In this document: positions 38,397-46,464 of the stretch, piece after piece | Layout: each line of letters begins with the position of its first letter | How positions within the stretch are numbered: the first letter of the stretch is position 1 | Assembly: GCF_900186865.1 (NCBI RefSeq) | Contig: NZ_LT906480.1 | Span: 390,001-454,000, forward strand | Source: Stenotrophomonas maltophilia | Lineage (GTDB): Bacteria > Pseudomonadota > Gammaproteobacteria > Xanthomonadales > Xanthomonadaceae | DNA length: 64,000 nucleotides | Direction: 5' to 3' | The notes under the pieces: generated by a model | The model's database searches: none | What the model was told of the DNA's origin: nothing | Seen by the model: only the letters and a program-made list of their open reading frames with translations | Made by a program: the position numbers and the translations under genes

Positions 38397-38720
38397 TTAT
38401 CGCTTCAACCGCGGATCCGCCAACTGCGCATCCTCCCAGCCACGGCGCACGGCATTGCGTGCCTGCGCCCATTCCAGCCGGCTGCGGCCACGCTCGCTGG
38501 CCCAGCGCGACTCCAGTTCAGCTTCGACCTGTTCGTAGGCGCGGATCATGTCCTGCGTACGCGCGGCATGGCCGATGCGGTAAGCCGGTTCATAGTCCTC
38601 GAAGAACAGCTGGTCGTCGTAGTACGGTTCGGCGGTGTAGCGTTCGCGCCAGTAGTTGCTGACCGCATCGCGCGGCGTGCTGTCGTCCGGTACGCGGCCG
38701 GGGATCTGGTACTCGGTCAT
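38397..38720 (-). CDS. Conserved hypothetical protein, acidic/aromatic
   Basis: 107 aa, soluble and highly charged, rich in Tyr, Trp, Glu and Arg. FFEDYEPAYRIGHAART and EAELESRWASERGRSRLEW look like two conserved blocks of a small helical domain. No catalytic motif, signal or membrane segment. Unknown function. Confidence 0.75.
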   Translation of the reverse strand: MTEYQIPGRVPDDSTPRDAVSNYWRERYTAEPYYDDQLFFEDYEPAYRIGHAARTQDMIRAYEQVEAELESRWASERGRSRLEWAQARNAVRRGWEDAQLADPRLKR

Positions 38721-38830
38721 GGAAGGCTCCGTTGTGGACGAAGCCTGATCCTGCCTGCGTGGCGGTTAACGGCCCGGTCCGGCAGCGTGATCACCAGATC
38801 AATCCGCCGGGCATGGCCCGGCGCTATCGG

Positions 38831-40132
38831 TCATCCGGCGTCGGCATCTTTTCGCGGCAGCTTGTAGATCACCGCGCCGATGGCGAACGCCACCAGCGCA
38901 GCAGCGATGTTCTGCCAGCTGGCACTGGCGAACAGCGCCAGGCACAGCAGCAGCGCGAGTACCGGAATCAGCGGGCCACCCGGCAGTTTCAGTGCGCCCG
39001 GCCGGTCCGCATAGCGCTTGGCCAGCACCAGTACCGCAGCGGCCGTTCCGATGTAGGCGAACAGGCGCGTGGTCATCGACAGCAGGGCCAGCTGCACGAA
39101 CGAACCGGACAGGGCCAGGCCCAGCGCGATCAGGCCTTGGCACAGGATCGACGCGGCCGGCGTGTGGAAGCGCGGATGCACCTGCGCCAGGATCTTCGGC
39201 CCATAGCCATCGCGGGCCAGTGCGAACAGGAAGCGTGGGCCCATCATCATCGTGTTGCTGTTGGTGCCGAGGATGGAGATGGTCGCGCCTACGGTGAGGA
39301 TCAGCGCCAGTGCTTCGCCGCCGAAGCCGGCAGCGGCATCGGCCAGCGGCGTGGCCGAGCTGGCCAGGCCGGCCAGCGTGCCCTGTGCCACCACCTGCAC
39401 CGCGCCGTAGATGACGGTGACGGTGATGATCATGGTGATCAGCGCGAACGGAATATCGCGACGCGGATTACGGTACTCGCCGGCGGCGGCCGGGATGTTC
39501 TCGAAGCCGGCGTAGGCGTACAGCAGCAGCAACGCGGCCTCGCCCATGCGCTGCAGGTCGTGCGGGTCGGGGCGCTGGCCGGAGAAGGCCAGCTGCGGGT
39601 CGATGTAGAACGCACCGATGGCCACGAACAGCAGCAGCGGCAACATCTTGCCGATCACCAGCACCACGCCGGTGCGCGCGGCCGAGCGCACGCCGATGAT
39701 GTTGACGCCGGTGAGGAAGCCCAGCGACACCACGATCACCGCGATGCGCCCCATGCCGGCACCGGCCCACGGCCAGAAACGCGCGACCGCATCGGCCAGC
39801 GCGTTGCTGAGTGCGGCCGCCGAGCTGATGCGGGTCAGCCAGATCATCCAGCCGATCTCGAACCCGGCGAAGCGCCCGAACGCCTCGCGTGCATACAGGT
39901 AGCTGCCACCGGGCTCGTCGAAATAGCTGGCGGCCTGCGCGTAGCACAGCACCAGCAGCGCCACGACGATACCGGCGGCGACCACGCCCCACAGGCTGAA
40001 GGGGCCGAGCAGGGCGACGGTGGCGGCCGGCAGCAGGTAGATGCCGCTGCCGATCACATCGTTGATCGACAGGCCGACGATCTGCCAGCGGCTGACCGCG
40101 CGCTGCAGCTGCGGTTCGTCCTGCGCGCTCAA
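38831..40132 (-). CDS. APC-family amino acid/peptide-derived amino acid permease
   Basis: 433 aa. I chose TTG 40132, which overlaps the previous stop (TTGA) and has GGAGA before it; a GTG at 40165 would overlap by 37 bp. Twelve helices are predicted, with the APC motif INDVIGSGIYLLPAA at the start and YAYAGFENIPAAAGEYRNP in the middle. It is translationally coupled to the YkuD-fold gene and lies in the peptidoglycan-peptide cluster, so it may import amino acids released from murein peptides. That link is inference. Confidence 0.87.
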   Translation of the reverse strand: MSAQDEPQLQRAVSRWQIVGLSINDVIGSGIYLLPAATVALLGPFSLWGVVAAGIVVALLVLCYAQAASYFDEPGGSYLYAREAFGRFAGFEIGWMIWLTRISSAAALSNALADAVARFWPWAGAGMGRIAVIVVSLGFLTGVNIIGVRSAARTGVVLVIGKMLPLLLFVAIGAFYIDPQLAFSGQRPDPHDLQRMGEAALLLLYAYAGFENIPAAAGEYRNPRRDIPFALITMIITVTVIYGAVQVVAQGTLAGLASSATPLADAAAGFGGEALALILTVGATISILGTNSNTMMMGPRFLFALARDGYGPKILAQVHPRFHTPAASILCQGLIALGLALSGSFVQLALLSMTTRLFAYIGTAAAVLVLAKRYADRPGALKLPGGPLIPVLALLLCLALFASASWQNIAAALVAFAIGAVIYKLPRKDADAG

Positions 40133-40890
40133 CGGGCGTCTCCGCGCAGTGCGGGCAGTTGCCACTGGGCCTGCAGGCGCGTGTACTCGGCGCGCGGCAG
40201 CAGCACGAAGCGCGGCGCATCCTGCGGCCGCAACCAGTCCAGCAGGGCCTGCATGCGGGCCTGCGGCATGGCGGTGCAGCCGGCCGTGGCCTCACCGGGT
40301 TGGCGCCACAGATGGGCGAAGATGCAGCTGCCCTTGCCGGGCTGGTTGTCCGGGTTGTGGGCGATCACGAAGCCTTCCTTGTAACGCACGTCGCCCCTGT
40401 TGTGCAGATCCAGACGCATCGGCTCGGTGGAGCCTTCCACAGCTGCCTTGCCGACCTTCTTCGCGTCGACGATGCGGTTATAGAAGGGCGACGCCGGCAC
40501 ATCCATGCAGTAGCTGCTGTCGAGCATCGGCTGGTAGGGCATGGCGGTGCCGGGGCGGGTGACGGCATAGCCGAACGCGCTGCCGAGCGCGAACACGCCT
40601 GCCGGGCTGCGGCCATCGCCTTCCTGCTTCTGCGGGCCATCGGCCTGCGCCGGGTGCAGGCCCAGGCCCCAGGCGCTGCCGGTGCGGCCCAGTGCCACCG
40701 GGAACGCCTCTCCATGTGCGTGCCAGCCCTTGCCATCACGCACATAGGCCTGCAGCTGGCCCTGTGTGCTGTCCCAGCTTTCGCTGGTGACCACGATCAG
40801 CTGGCGTGCACCCTGCAGCGGCGCAGCGTGGACGGATACCGCCGCGGCAAGCAGCAGTGCAGCGGTAGCGAGACGGACCAGCGATTTCAT
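40129..40890 (-). CDS. YkuD-fold L,D-transpeptidase family protein
   Basis: 253 aa with start ATG 40890. The signal peptide ends at VHAAP. The catalytic region GKGSCIFAHLWRQPGEATAG reaches Cys205 in TAGCTAM, with His178 and His193 upstream. This is the variant YkuD signature, with TAGC in place of SHGC. In the periplasm it may cross-link, or cut, peptidoglycan stems. It is immediately downstream of a MurR-type regulator. Confidence 0.87.
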   Translation of the reverse strand: MKSLVRLATAALLLAAAVSVHAAPLQGARQLIVVTSESWDSTQGQLQAYVRDGKGWHAHGEAFPVALGRTGSAWGLGLHPAQADGPQKQEGDGRSPAGVFALGSAFGYAVTRPGTAMPYQPMLDSSYCMDVPASPFYNRIVDAKKVGKAAVEGSTEPMRLDLHNRGDVRYKEGFVIAHNPDNQPGKGSCIFAHLWRQPGEATAGCTAMPQARMQALLDWLRPQDAPRFVLLPRAEYTRLQAQWQLPALRGDAR

Positions 40891-40905
40891 CAACAGGTGC
40901 TCCGG

Positions 40906-41754
40906 TCAGGAATCCAGCAGGTGGTCGATCCGCTCCAGGTTCACCGCCAGCTGCTGCTGGCGGTCCGGATTGGTGTGGCAGAGCAGCACGAACAGGAAAT
41001 CGAGCAGGGCGTGCATGGCGCTACGGTACAGCAGCTGCGCGACCTGCGGCGTGCGCTCGTGCGCACACACCACCAGCGCTGCGTCAGCATGCGCGCGCAG
41101 CGGGTTGGCGGTATGGCGGGTGATGGAAATCACCTTGCCACCCATGTCCTGGAACTGGCGCGACAGCTGCGAAAGCTGCGGCAGGTTGCCGAATTCGGAG
41201 AACACCAGCAGCGCATCGCCGGGGCGCGCGGCCGACAGGTTGGCCAGCATCAGGATCGGGTCGGTATGTGGCACCACCAGCAGGCCGAGCAGCGACAGCC
41301 GCATGGCGAACTCGCGGGCATACAGGCCGTCGTCACCTAGGCCGTACACGAACAGCTTGGGCGCGCCGTCGAGCAGCTGCACGATGCGCTCGATTTCCTC
41401 TCGTGGGTTGGCCTGGCGGGTTTCCTCTTCGGCCTGCGCCTTGCTGCGGCGCAGGGTGTCGCCCAGGCGCAGGTAGTCGTCGCCGCTGTCGGGTTCGCTG
41501 GGGGCCTGCTGCGGATCGGCGCCAGCACGGGCGACATCCTGGCCGATGGAGTACTTCAGGTCCGGGTAACCCTTGAAGCCGAGCTTCTGGCTGAACTTCA
41601 CCACGCTGGACTGGCTGATGCCCAGCGCGCTGGCCAGCTGCTGGGACGAGTAGTCGCGCAGCAGGTGGGCGTTGTCGAGGATGAAGTCGGCGATGCGGCG
41701 CTCGATGGCCGACATCTGCCCGCGCTCGGAACGGATCTTCAGCAGGGGCGGCAT
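40906..41754 (-). CDS. MurR/RpiR-family transcriptional regulator
   Basis: 282 aa with start ATG 41754 (MPPLLKIRSERGQ). The N-terminal RpiR helix-turn-helix (about 10-75) includes SSQQLASALGISQSSVVKFS. The C-terminal SIS sugar-phosphate isomerase fold (about 110-260) has LFVYGLGDDG and LLVFSEFGN. SIS-type regulators of this group sense phosphorylated amino sugars such as MurNAc-6P. It is placed 15 bp upstream of the YkuD gene and likely controls this peptidoglycan locus. Confidence 0.9.
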   Translation of the reverse strand: MPPLLKIRSERGQMSAIERRIADFILDNAHLLRDYSSQQLASALGISQSSVVKFSQKLGFKGYPDLKYSIGQDVARAGADPQQAPSEPDSGDDYLRLGDTLRRSKAQAEEETRQANPREEIERIVQLLDGAPKLFVYGLGDDGLYAREFAMRLSLLGLLVVPHTDPILMLANLSAARPGDALLVFSEFGNLPQLSQLSRQFQDMGGKVISITRHTANPLRAHADAALVVCAHERTPQVAQLLYRSAMHALLDFLFVLLCHTNPDRQQQLAVNLERIDHLLDS

Positions 41755-41819
41755 GCGGGGCGTCCGGACATGGATAGGCGCGTTGCGGTTGGCAGCGTAG
41801 AGCAGATTATGTGGTGGCT

Positions 41820-41917
41820 CGGGCGGGCGGGGTTTGCGGGGGACGCCGCAAGTACGTCCGTGTAGGCTTGGCCGCCGCATCCATGCGGCGGACACCCCCG
41901 CAAGCCCCGCCCGCCCG
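41820..41917. repeat. Large inverted repeat with GGGGACGCCG core
   Basis: Outer arms CGGGCGGGCGGGG..TTGCGGGGG and the complement CCCCCGCAAGCCCCGCCCGC enclose a core with GACGCCGCAAGTACGTCC and the hairpin GCCGCATCCATGCGGC. A second copy with a near-identical core but different outer arms lies at 51842-51936. Confidence 0.82.
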
Positions 41918-41980
41918 ACCCCGGACAGATCGCGCGCGTGCCAGCCGCGAAGAGGATACGAGGTAGAGCAGAAGCAGGAG

Positions 41981-42004
41981 CATCCACGCGTGGCGTGGAT
42001 CTAC
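41981..42004 (-). repeat. SMAG REP (GTAGATCCACG subfamily)
   Basis: Inverted copy CATCCACGCGTGGCGTGGAT ending in CTAC at 42004. Confidence 0.8.
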
Positions 42005-42180
42005 CCGGAGCTGTCGTTGAGTCCGCCTTCAAGCGAGCCGAGCACCGCAGGTCCGGCGAGGGCGAAGAGGCGCGGGTGTCTGAGCGCAGCGAGTTCCGCG
42101 CCGTCCCTCGGCGGACCGAGGAGCGCAGGGCACCGGCGTGCGCAGCACGTCGGCTCGCGGCCGGCGGAGCGTTTCTTTTG

Positions 42181-42212
42181 GTTACTTTTCTTTCCGCGGA
42201 AAGAAAAGTAAC
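42181..42212. repeat. Perfect 32-bp palindrome GTTACTTTTCTTTCCG
   Basis: GTTACTTTTCTTTCCG joined directly to its exact complement CGGAAAGAAAAGTAAC with no loop. It lies 48 bp beyond the 3' end of the epimerase gene and may be cruciform-forming. Confidence 0.85.
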
Positions 42213-42259
42213 GCGCGACCCAGGATCAGTTGAGGACCAAGCCAGCCGCAAGGCGCAAA

Positions 42260-43354
42260 TCACCCCAGCATCTCCAGCCCGCGTACTTCGGTGATGCCCA
42301 GCCCCGGCACGTCGCTGATGCTGATCTCCGATTCGTTGAAATGCACGCCGCCGCTGACCGGGTCGAACTGGCCCAGCGAGGGACCGTCGAGGTCAACCTT
42401 GGTGATCACATCACTCTTGGCCACGGCCAGGTGCACGGCGGCGGCCACGCTGATGCTCGACTCGATCATGCAGCCGATCATGCACGGCACGCCGTAGATG
42501 CCGGCGATGTCGGCGATGCGGATCGCATTCGACAGGCCGCCGGTCTTCATCAGCTTGATGTTGATGATGTCGGCCGCGCGCTGCTGGATCAGGTCCATCA
42601 CCTGGCTGGGACTGAACACGCTTTCGTCGGCCATCACCGGCGTGTTGACGCGGTCGGTGACGTACTTCAGCCCGCTGATGTCGGCGGCCTTCACCGGTTG
42701 TTCCAGCAGCTCCAGTACCACGCCGGCCTCTTCCAGCGTACGCATCGCATGCACCGCCTGCTTGGCGGTCCAGCCCTGGTTGGCATCCAGGCGCAGCAGG
42801 GCACGGCCTTCCACGGCGGCATGGATCGCCTTGACCCGTTCGATGTCCAGGCCGATGTCCTTGCCGACCTTGATCTTCAGCGACTCGAAGCCGCGCTCGA
42901 TGGCCGACAGCGAATCGGCCACCATCTTGTCGATGTAGTCCACGCTGATGGTGATGTCGGTGGTGATCACCGGGTCGCCACCACCGAGCATCTGGTACAG
43001 CGGCGCACCGTGCAGCTGCGCCCACAGGTCGTACAGCGCGATCTCCACCGCTGCCTTGGCGCTGGTGTTGCGCTCCATCGCGGTCTGCACCAGCGTGCAC
43101 AGATGGTTGAGGTTGACCACGTCCTGGCCGATCAGGCGCGGGGCGATGAAGTGGCGGATCGCTTCGATGATCGAGCCGTGCGTATCGCCGGTGATCACCG
43201 CGGTGGCCGGGGCTTCACCGTAACCGGTGTTGCCGGTGTCGGTGCGGATCAGCACCACCACGTCTTCCACGGTTTCCACCGTGCGCAGGGCAGTCTTGAA
43301 CGGCGTCTTCAGCGGCACGCGCAGCATGCCCAGTTCGATGGCGGTGATCTTCAT
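42260..43354 (-). CDS. L-Ala-D/L-Glu epimerase (enolase superfamily)
   Basis: 364 aa. Enolase-superfamily residues are all visible: Lys160 and Lys162 (SLKIKVGK), metal ligands Asp190, Glu218 and Asp243, and Lys267 (NIKLMKTGG). The C-terminal Asp321-x-Asp323 (VDLDGP) is the dipeptide-binding DxD that marks L-Ala-D/L-Glu epimerases. It converts L-Ala-D-Glu from murein into L-Ala-L-Glu for ordinary peptidases. No signal peptide, so it is cytoplasmic. Its ATG overlaps the stop of the NlpC/P60 gene (ATGA). Confidence 0.93.
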   Translation of the reverse strand: MKITAIELGMLRVPLKTPFKTALRTVETVEDVVVLIRTDTGNTGYGEAPATAVITGDTHGSIIEAIRHFIAPRLIGQDVVNLNHLCTLVQTAMERNTSAKAAVEIALYDLWAQLHGAPLYQMLGGGDPVITTDITISVDYIDKMVADSLSAIERGFESLKIKVGKDIGLDIERVKAIHAAVEGRALLRLDANQGWTAKQAVHAMRTLEEAGVVLELLEQPVKAADISGLKYVTDRVNTPVMADESVFSPSQVMDLIQQRAADIINIKLMKTGGLSNAIRIADIAGIYGVPCMIGCMIESSISVAAAVHLAVAKSDVITKVDLDGPSLGQFDPVSGGVHFNESEISISDVPGLGITEVRGLEMLG

Positions 43355-44790
43355 TCAGGAGTCTTGGCCCGCAGGCGCTGGATGTTGGTGATGCGGTCGA
43401 TGTAGCGGACGGTATCGCTGGCCATCATCGGCTCCAGCGGCGTGACCGAAACACCATTGAGATGGGCCTGCACACGTCTGCCGTCGGCACCGAACCAGCT
43501 GCCGCCCGCCGTATCGTGGATGACCCAGGTGCGGCCGTCGACGTGGCCAATGGCCATCATCACGTGGCCGGGGATGTAGACCAGGTCGCCGACCTGTAGT
43601 TCGGTGACCGCACGGTCGCGCGCGGCCTTGCCGACCTTGTCGGTGAACGGCAGGCGATCCAGTGCCGGGCTGACCGCCTGTGCACTGGTATTGCGCGGCA
43701 GCAGCACGCCGAAGCTGCGGTAGATCTCGGAGACGAACCCGCTGCAGTCACGGGTGTCGTAGTCATGGCCCCAGCCGTAGCGTTCGCCCAGGAACTTGAA
43801 GGCCTGCTGCAGCAGCAGGCGCGGGGTCAGTGGCAGGTAGTCGGCGGCGGTGTCCTGCGAGCGCGGCAGCAGCGCCGGTACGAGCTTCAGACGCCCATCG
43901 GCCTCGCGCACCGGCAACTGCACCACCCACGAGGCATGCGCCTGCTGGCCGTTCACCGGCTCTGACGCAGGCCAGTCGGCCAGCACCGGCAGGCGTACGC
44001 CCATGTCCAGCTGCAGGCGCGATACGCGCGGTTCCTCCGGGGTGTAGGCGGTCTGCGCGGTGGCGCCGGTGACAATGCGGTACGGGCCCTTCGCGCCATA
44101 GCCGAGCACCGTGGCCTTGTCGCCGCTGGCGATGGCGTCGGCTTCGATCCACGCGCTGTAGCGCTCGCTGTGCACGAACAGCCAGCGGCCGTCGGCACTG
44201 CGGTGAACCACCGCGACCTTGTCGCCGGGGAACAGCGCCGATTCCTGGAAGCGGTCGATGTCGGTGTCACCGGCGGTGCTGAAGACGCGCTCGCGGGTGG
44301 GGAAGGTACGCAGTGCCGCGCGCTTCACCACCAGCCCATAGGCCGGTGCCACCTGGGCAGGAATCGCATCGAGGCCGAGGTTGGCTTCGATGCCGCTGCG
44401 CAGCGCGGGAGCGATGGCCTGGCCCGTCTCGTTGAACAGTGCACGCGTGGGCCAGCTGGACAGCGCGCTGATGCTGGCACGCACCGTCGCCGCATCAAGC
44501 TGGGCGGGCAGTGTGGCGATGTCCTGGATATGGTTGTCCTGCGCCCGCATCCGCGCGTTCTGCGCCTCGATCTGCGCGCGATCCAGAATCGGCGCATCAG
44601 CGTTGTCCAGGCGCGCGGCCCAGTACTGCGGGGTGAGGTAGGCCTCGTGCAGGCCGATCACATAGGGCAGCGGCGCACCCGGGTCGGGCGGTGGTGCCGC
44701 CTGTGCAAAGGCCGGTGCGGCCAGCAGGCACAGGGCCAGGGTCAACCGGCGCGGCCAACGCCGGTGCGGTTCGCGGGAAGCCAGGCTCAT
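43351..44790 (-). CDS. NlpC/P60 (C40) peptidase with SH3 domains, YkfC-like
   Basis: 479 aa from ATG 44790 with GAGGAGG about 10 bp upstream. The signal peptide ends at AFAQA. A helical N-terminal part and SH3b-like domains (about 150-300) precede the C40 catalytic domain with Cys349 in TRDCSGFVSEIY, His in AIGHVDG and a polar residue in VIHDTAGG. YkfC-type enzymes cut the bond after D-Glu in L-Ala-D-Glu-mDAP, giving the very dipeptide the next gene epimerises. It is translationally coupled to that gene. Confidence 0.92.
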   Translation of the reverse strand: MSLASREPHRRWPRRLTLALCLLAAPAFAQAAPPPDPGAPLPYVIGLHEAYLTPQYWAARLDNADAPILDRAQIEAQNARMRAQDNHIQDIATLPAQLDAATVRASISALSSWPTRALFNETGQAIAPALRSGIEANLGLDAIPAQVAPAYGLVVKRAALRTFPTRERVFSTAGDTDIDRFQESALFPGDKVAVVHRSADGRWLFVHSERYSAWIEADAIASGDKATVLGYGAKGPYRIVTGATAQTAYTPEEPRVSRLQLDMGVRLPVLADWPASEPVNGQQAHASWVVQLPVREADGRLKLVPALLPRSQDTAADYLPLTPRLLLQQAFKFLGERYGWGHDYDTRDCSGFVSEIYRSFGVLLPRNTSAQAVSPALDRLPFTDKVGKAARDRAVTELQVGDLVYIPGHVMMAIGHVDGRTWVIHDTAGGSWFGADGRRVQAHLNGVSVTPLEPMMASDTVRYIDRITNIQRLRAKTPE

Positions 44791-44819
44791 GCGGTGCACA
44801 CCCTCCTCGAATGCCTGTT

Positions 44820-44863
44820 GGAATATTTATTCCTTTTGGCATCGAAAGCAAGAATAAATTATT
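44820..44863. promoter_or_regulatory. Two A/T-rich palindromes in a divergent promoter region
   Basis: GGAATA-TT-TATTCC (44820-44833) and AATAA-A-TTATT (44853-44863) lie in the 132 bp between the leftward NlpC/P60 gene and the rightward transglutaminase gene. They are the only A/T-rich stretch for kilobases. Their form suits an RpiR/MurR-family dimer, and such a regulator is encoded nearby. This is inference. Confidence 0.5.
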
Positions 44864-44922
44864 GACCGGCATCCCGGCCCGTGTTACACAGCCGTTACCA
44901 CCCGCGCTGGGGAAGTGTCGCT

Positions 44923-46413
44923 GTGGAGTCTGCCGTTCGCAAACCGCGTCTGCCTGCTGCTGCCGGCCTGTGTGCCGCGCTGCTGCTGTGGGTGTGGTCG
45001 GCGGGAGCGGAACCGCCGCCCTCGGCCGTCCAGTTTGCGCGCGTCGTGCAGATGATCGACGCGGGACGGTTCTTTGAAGCTCACAGCGAACTGAACACCT
45101 GGTCGGCCGCCGACGCGGCGGAGCCTGGCGTCAGTTTCGACGACATCGCGTTCCAGGAAGAACGCATGCGCCGCATCCGCCAGGATTTTTCCCTCGACGA
45201 AACCGCCGCCAAGGCGGCCGTGCGCCGCTGGATTCCCGACCTGACCGACGAGGAGTTCGCGCGGTGGGATCAACTCGGCCTGATCGAGCATCTCGATATC
45301 GATGGTACGCGTTGGTATTTCAAGCGTGCACCGTCGAACCTGTTCCTGCTCAGTGACGAAGCACGCGCACGCCGCCGCGCGGATGCACCGATGTCACCGC
45401 CAGGCCCGAACGAAGTGCTCAACGCGCACCACGCGCGCGTGCTTGCCGCGGCCGAACAGAGTGGTCAGGCGTCGGTGCTGCCGCAGCGCATTGAATTCAC
45501 CCAGTCGCTCACGGTGAAGGCCGACGCCGTGCCAGCCGGCGAAACCGTACGCGCCTGGATTCCATACCCGCGCGAGATCCCCGGCCAGCAGGAACAGGTG
45601 CAGTGGCTGGGCGGCGCCCCGGCCAAGGCACGGGTGGCACCGGCCAGTACCCTGCAGCGCACCGCCTATCTGGAAGCCAAAGCCGTAGCCGGCAAGCCGA
45701 CCCGGTTCGAGATCCGCTATGCGGTAACGGTCTTCGCGCGACACACCGCGATCGATCCCGCGAAGTTGCAGGCCACCCCGAATGATCCCGCATTGAAGCC
45801 CTATCTGGCCGAGCAGCTGCCGCATGTGCGCTTCACCCCGGCGCTGAAGCTGTTCTCCGACCAGGTGCTGCAGGGCGAGACGCGCCCCTATGAAGTGGTG
45901 CGCAAGCTGTTTGCTGCCGTGGACCGCATTCCATGGGCCGGTGCGCGCGAATACTCGACGCTCAGCAACATCAGCGATTACGGGCTGCGCGCCGGCCATG
46001 CCGACTGTGGCCAGCAGACCCTGCTGCTGATTGCGCTGCTGCGCATGAACGGCATTCCTGCACGCTGGCAGTCGGGCATGGTGTTCTCCGACGATGGCAG
46101 CGGCTACAACAACCTGCATGACTGGGGACAGGTTTACCTGGCGCCATACGGCTGGCTGCCGATGGACGTGACCACCGGCGCGCTTGCCAGCGATGTGCCT
46201 GCACTGCGCGATTTCTATCTGGGTGGCCTCGACGGCTACCGCATTGCTTTCAACGACGATTTCGGCCAGCCCTTCGTGCCGGCCAAGCAGCACTTCCGCT
46301 CGGAAACGGTCGACTCGCAGCGCGGCGAGGCCGAGTGGGCAGGCGGCAACCTGTACTTCGACCAATGGAGCTACGACTTCCAGTGGCGGGTACTGCCAGC
46401 CAGGCAACGCTAG
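44923..46413 (+). CDS. Exported transglutaminase-like cysteine peptidase
   Basis: 496 aa from GTG 44923, with GGGGAAG 8 bp upstream; a longer GTG start at 44881 lacks a site. The signal peptide ends at SAGA. An N-terminal helical region and a beta domain precede the transglutaminase core, with Cys362 (HADCGQQTLLLIALLRMNG), His in NNLHDWGQVY and Asp in PMDVTTG. Bacterial members are mostly proteases or peptide amidases rather than cross-linkers. It stands 51 bp before a TonB-dependent receptor, so it may process the peptide ligand. Confidence 0.88.
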   Translation: MESAVRKPRLPAAAGLCAALLLWVWSAGAEPPPSAVQFARVVQMIDAGRFFEAHSELNTWSAADAAEPGVSFDDIAFQEERMRRIRQDFSLDETAAKAAVRRWIPDLTDEEFARWDQLGLIEHLDIDGTRWYFKRAPSNLFLLSDEARARRRADAPMSPPGPNEVLNAHHARVLAAAEQSGQASVLPQRIEFTQSLTVKADAVPAGETVRAWIPYPREIPGQQEQVQWLGGAPAKARVAPASTLQRTAYLEAKAVAGKPTRFEIRYAVTVFARHTAIDPAKLQATPNDPALKPYLAEQLPHVRFTPALKLFSDQVLQGETRPYEVVRKLFAAVDRIPWAGAREYSTLSNISDYGLRAGHADCGQQTLLLIALLRMNGIPARWQSGMVFSDDGSGYNNLHDWGQVYLAPYGWLPMDVTTGALASDVPALRDFYLGGLDGYRIAFNDDFGQPFVPAKQHFRSETVDSQRGEAEWAGGNLYFDQWSYDFQWRVLPARQR

Positions 46414-46464
46414 CGCGACACATCGCATTCCACACCATTCAATTCTTGCAGGAGAGAGCAGGGG

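Larger units (their letters stand above)
41755..42259. other. Repeat-filled gap between the MurR-type gene and the epimerase
   Basis: 505 bp without a gene. It holds a large GC-rich inverted repeat (41820-41917), a REP copy (41981-42004) and a perfect 32-bp palindrome (42181-42212). The stretch 42010-42175 shows no feature I recognise. Confidence 0.7.

Noticed and set aside
41820..41917. Insertion-sequence terminal repeats
   Set aside because: The arms enclose only about 50 bp with no transposase. It is a short palindromic repeat with a second copy at 51842.
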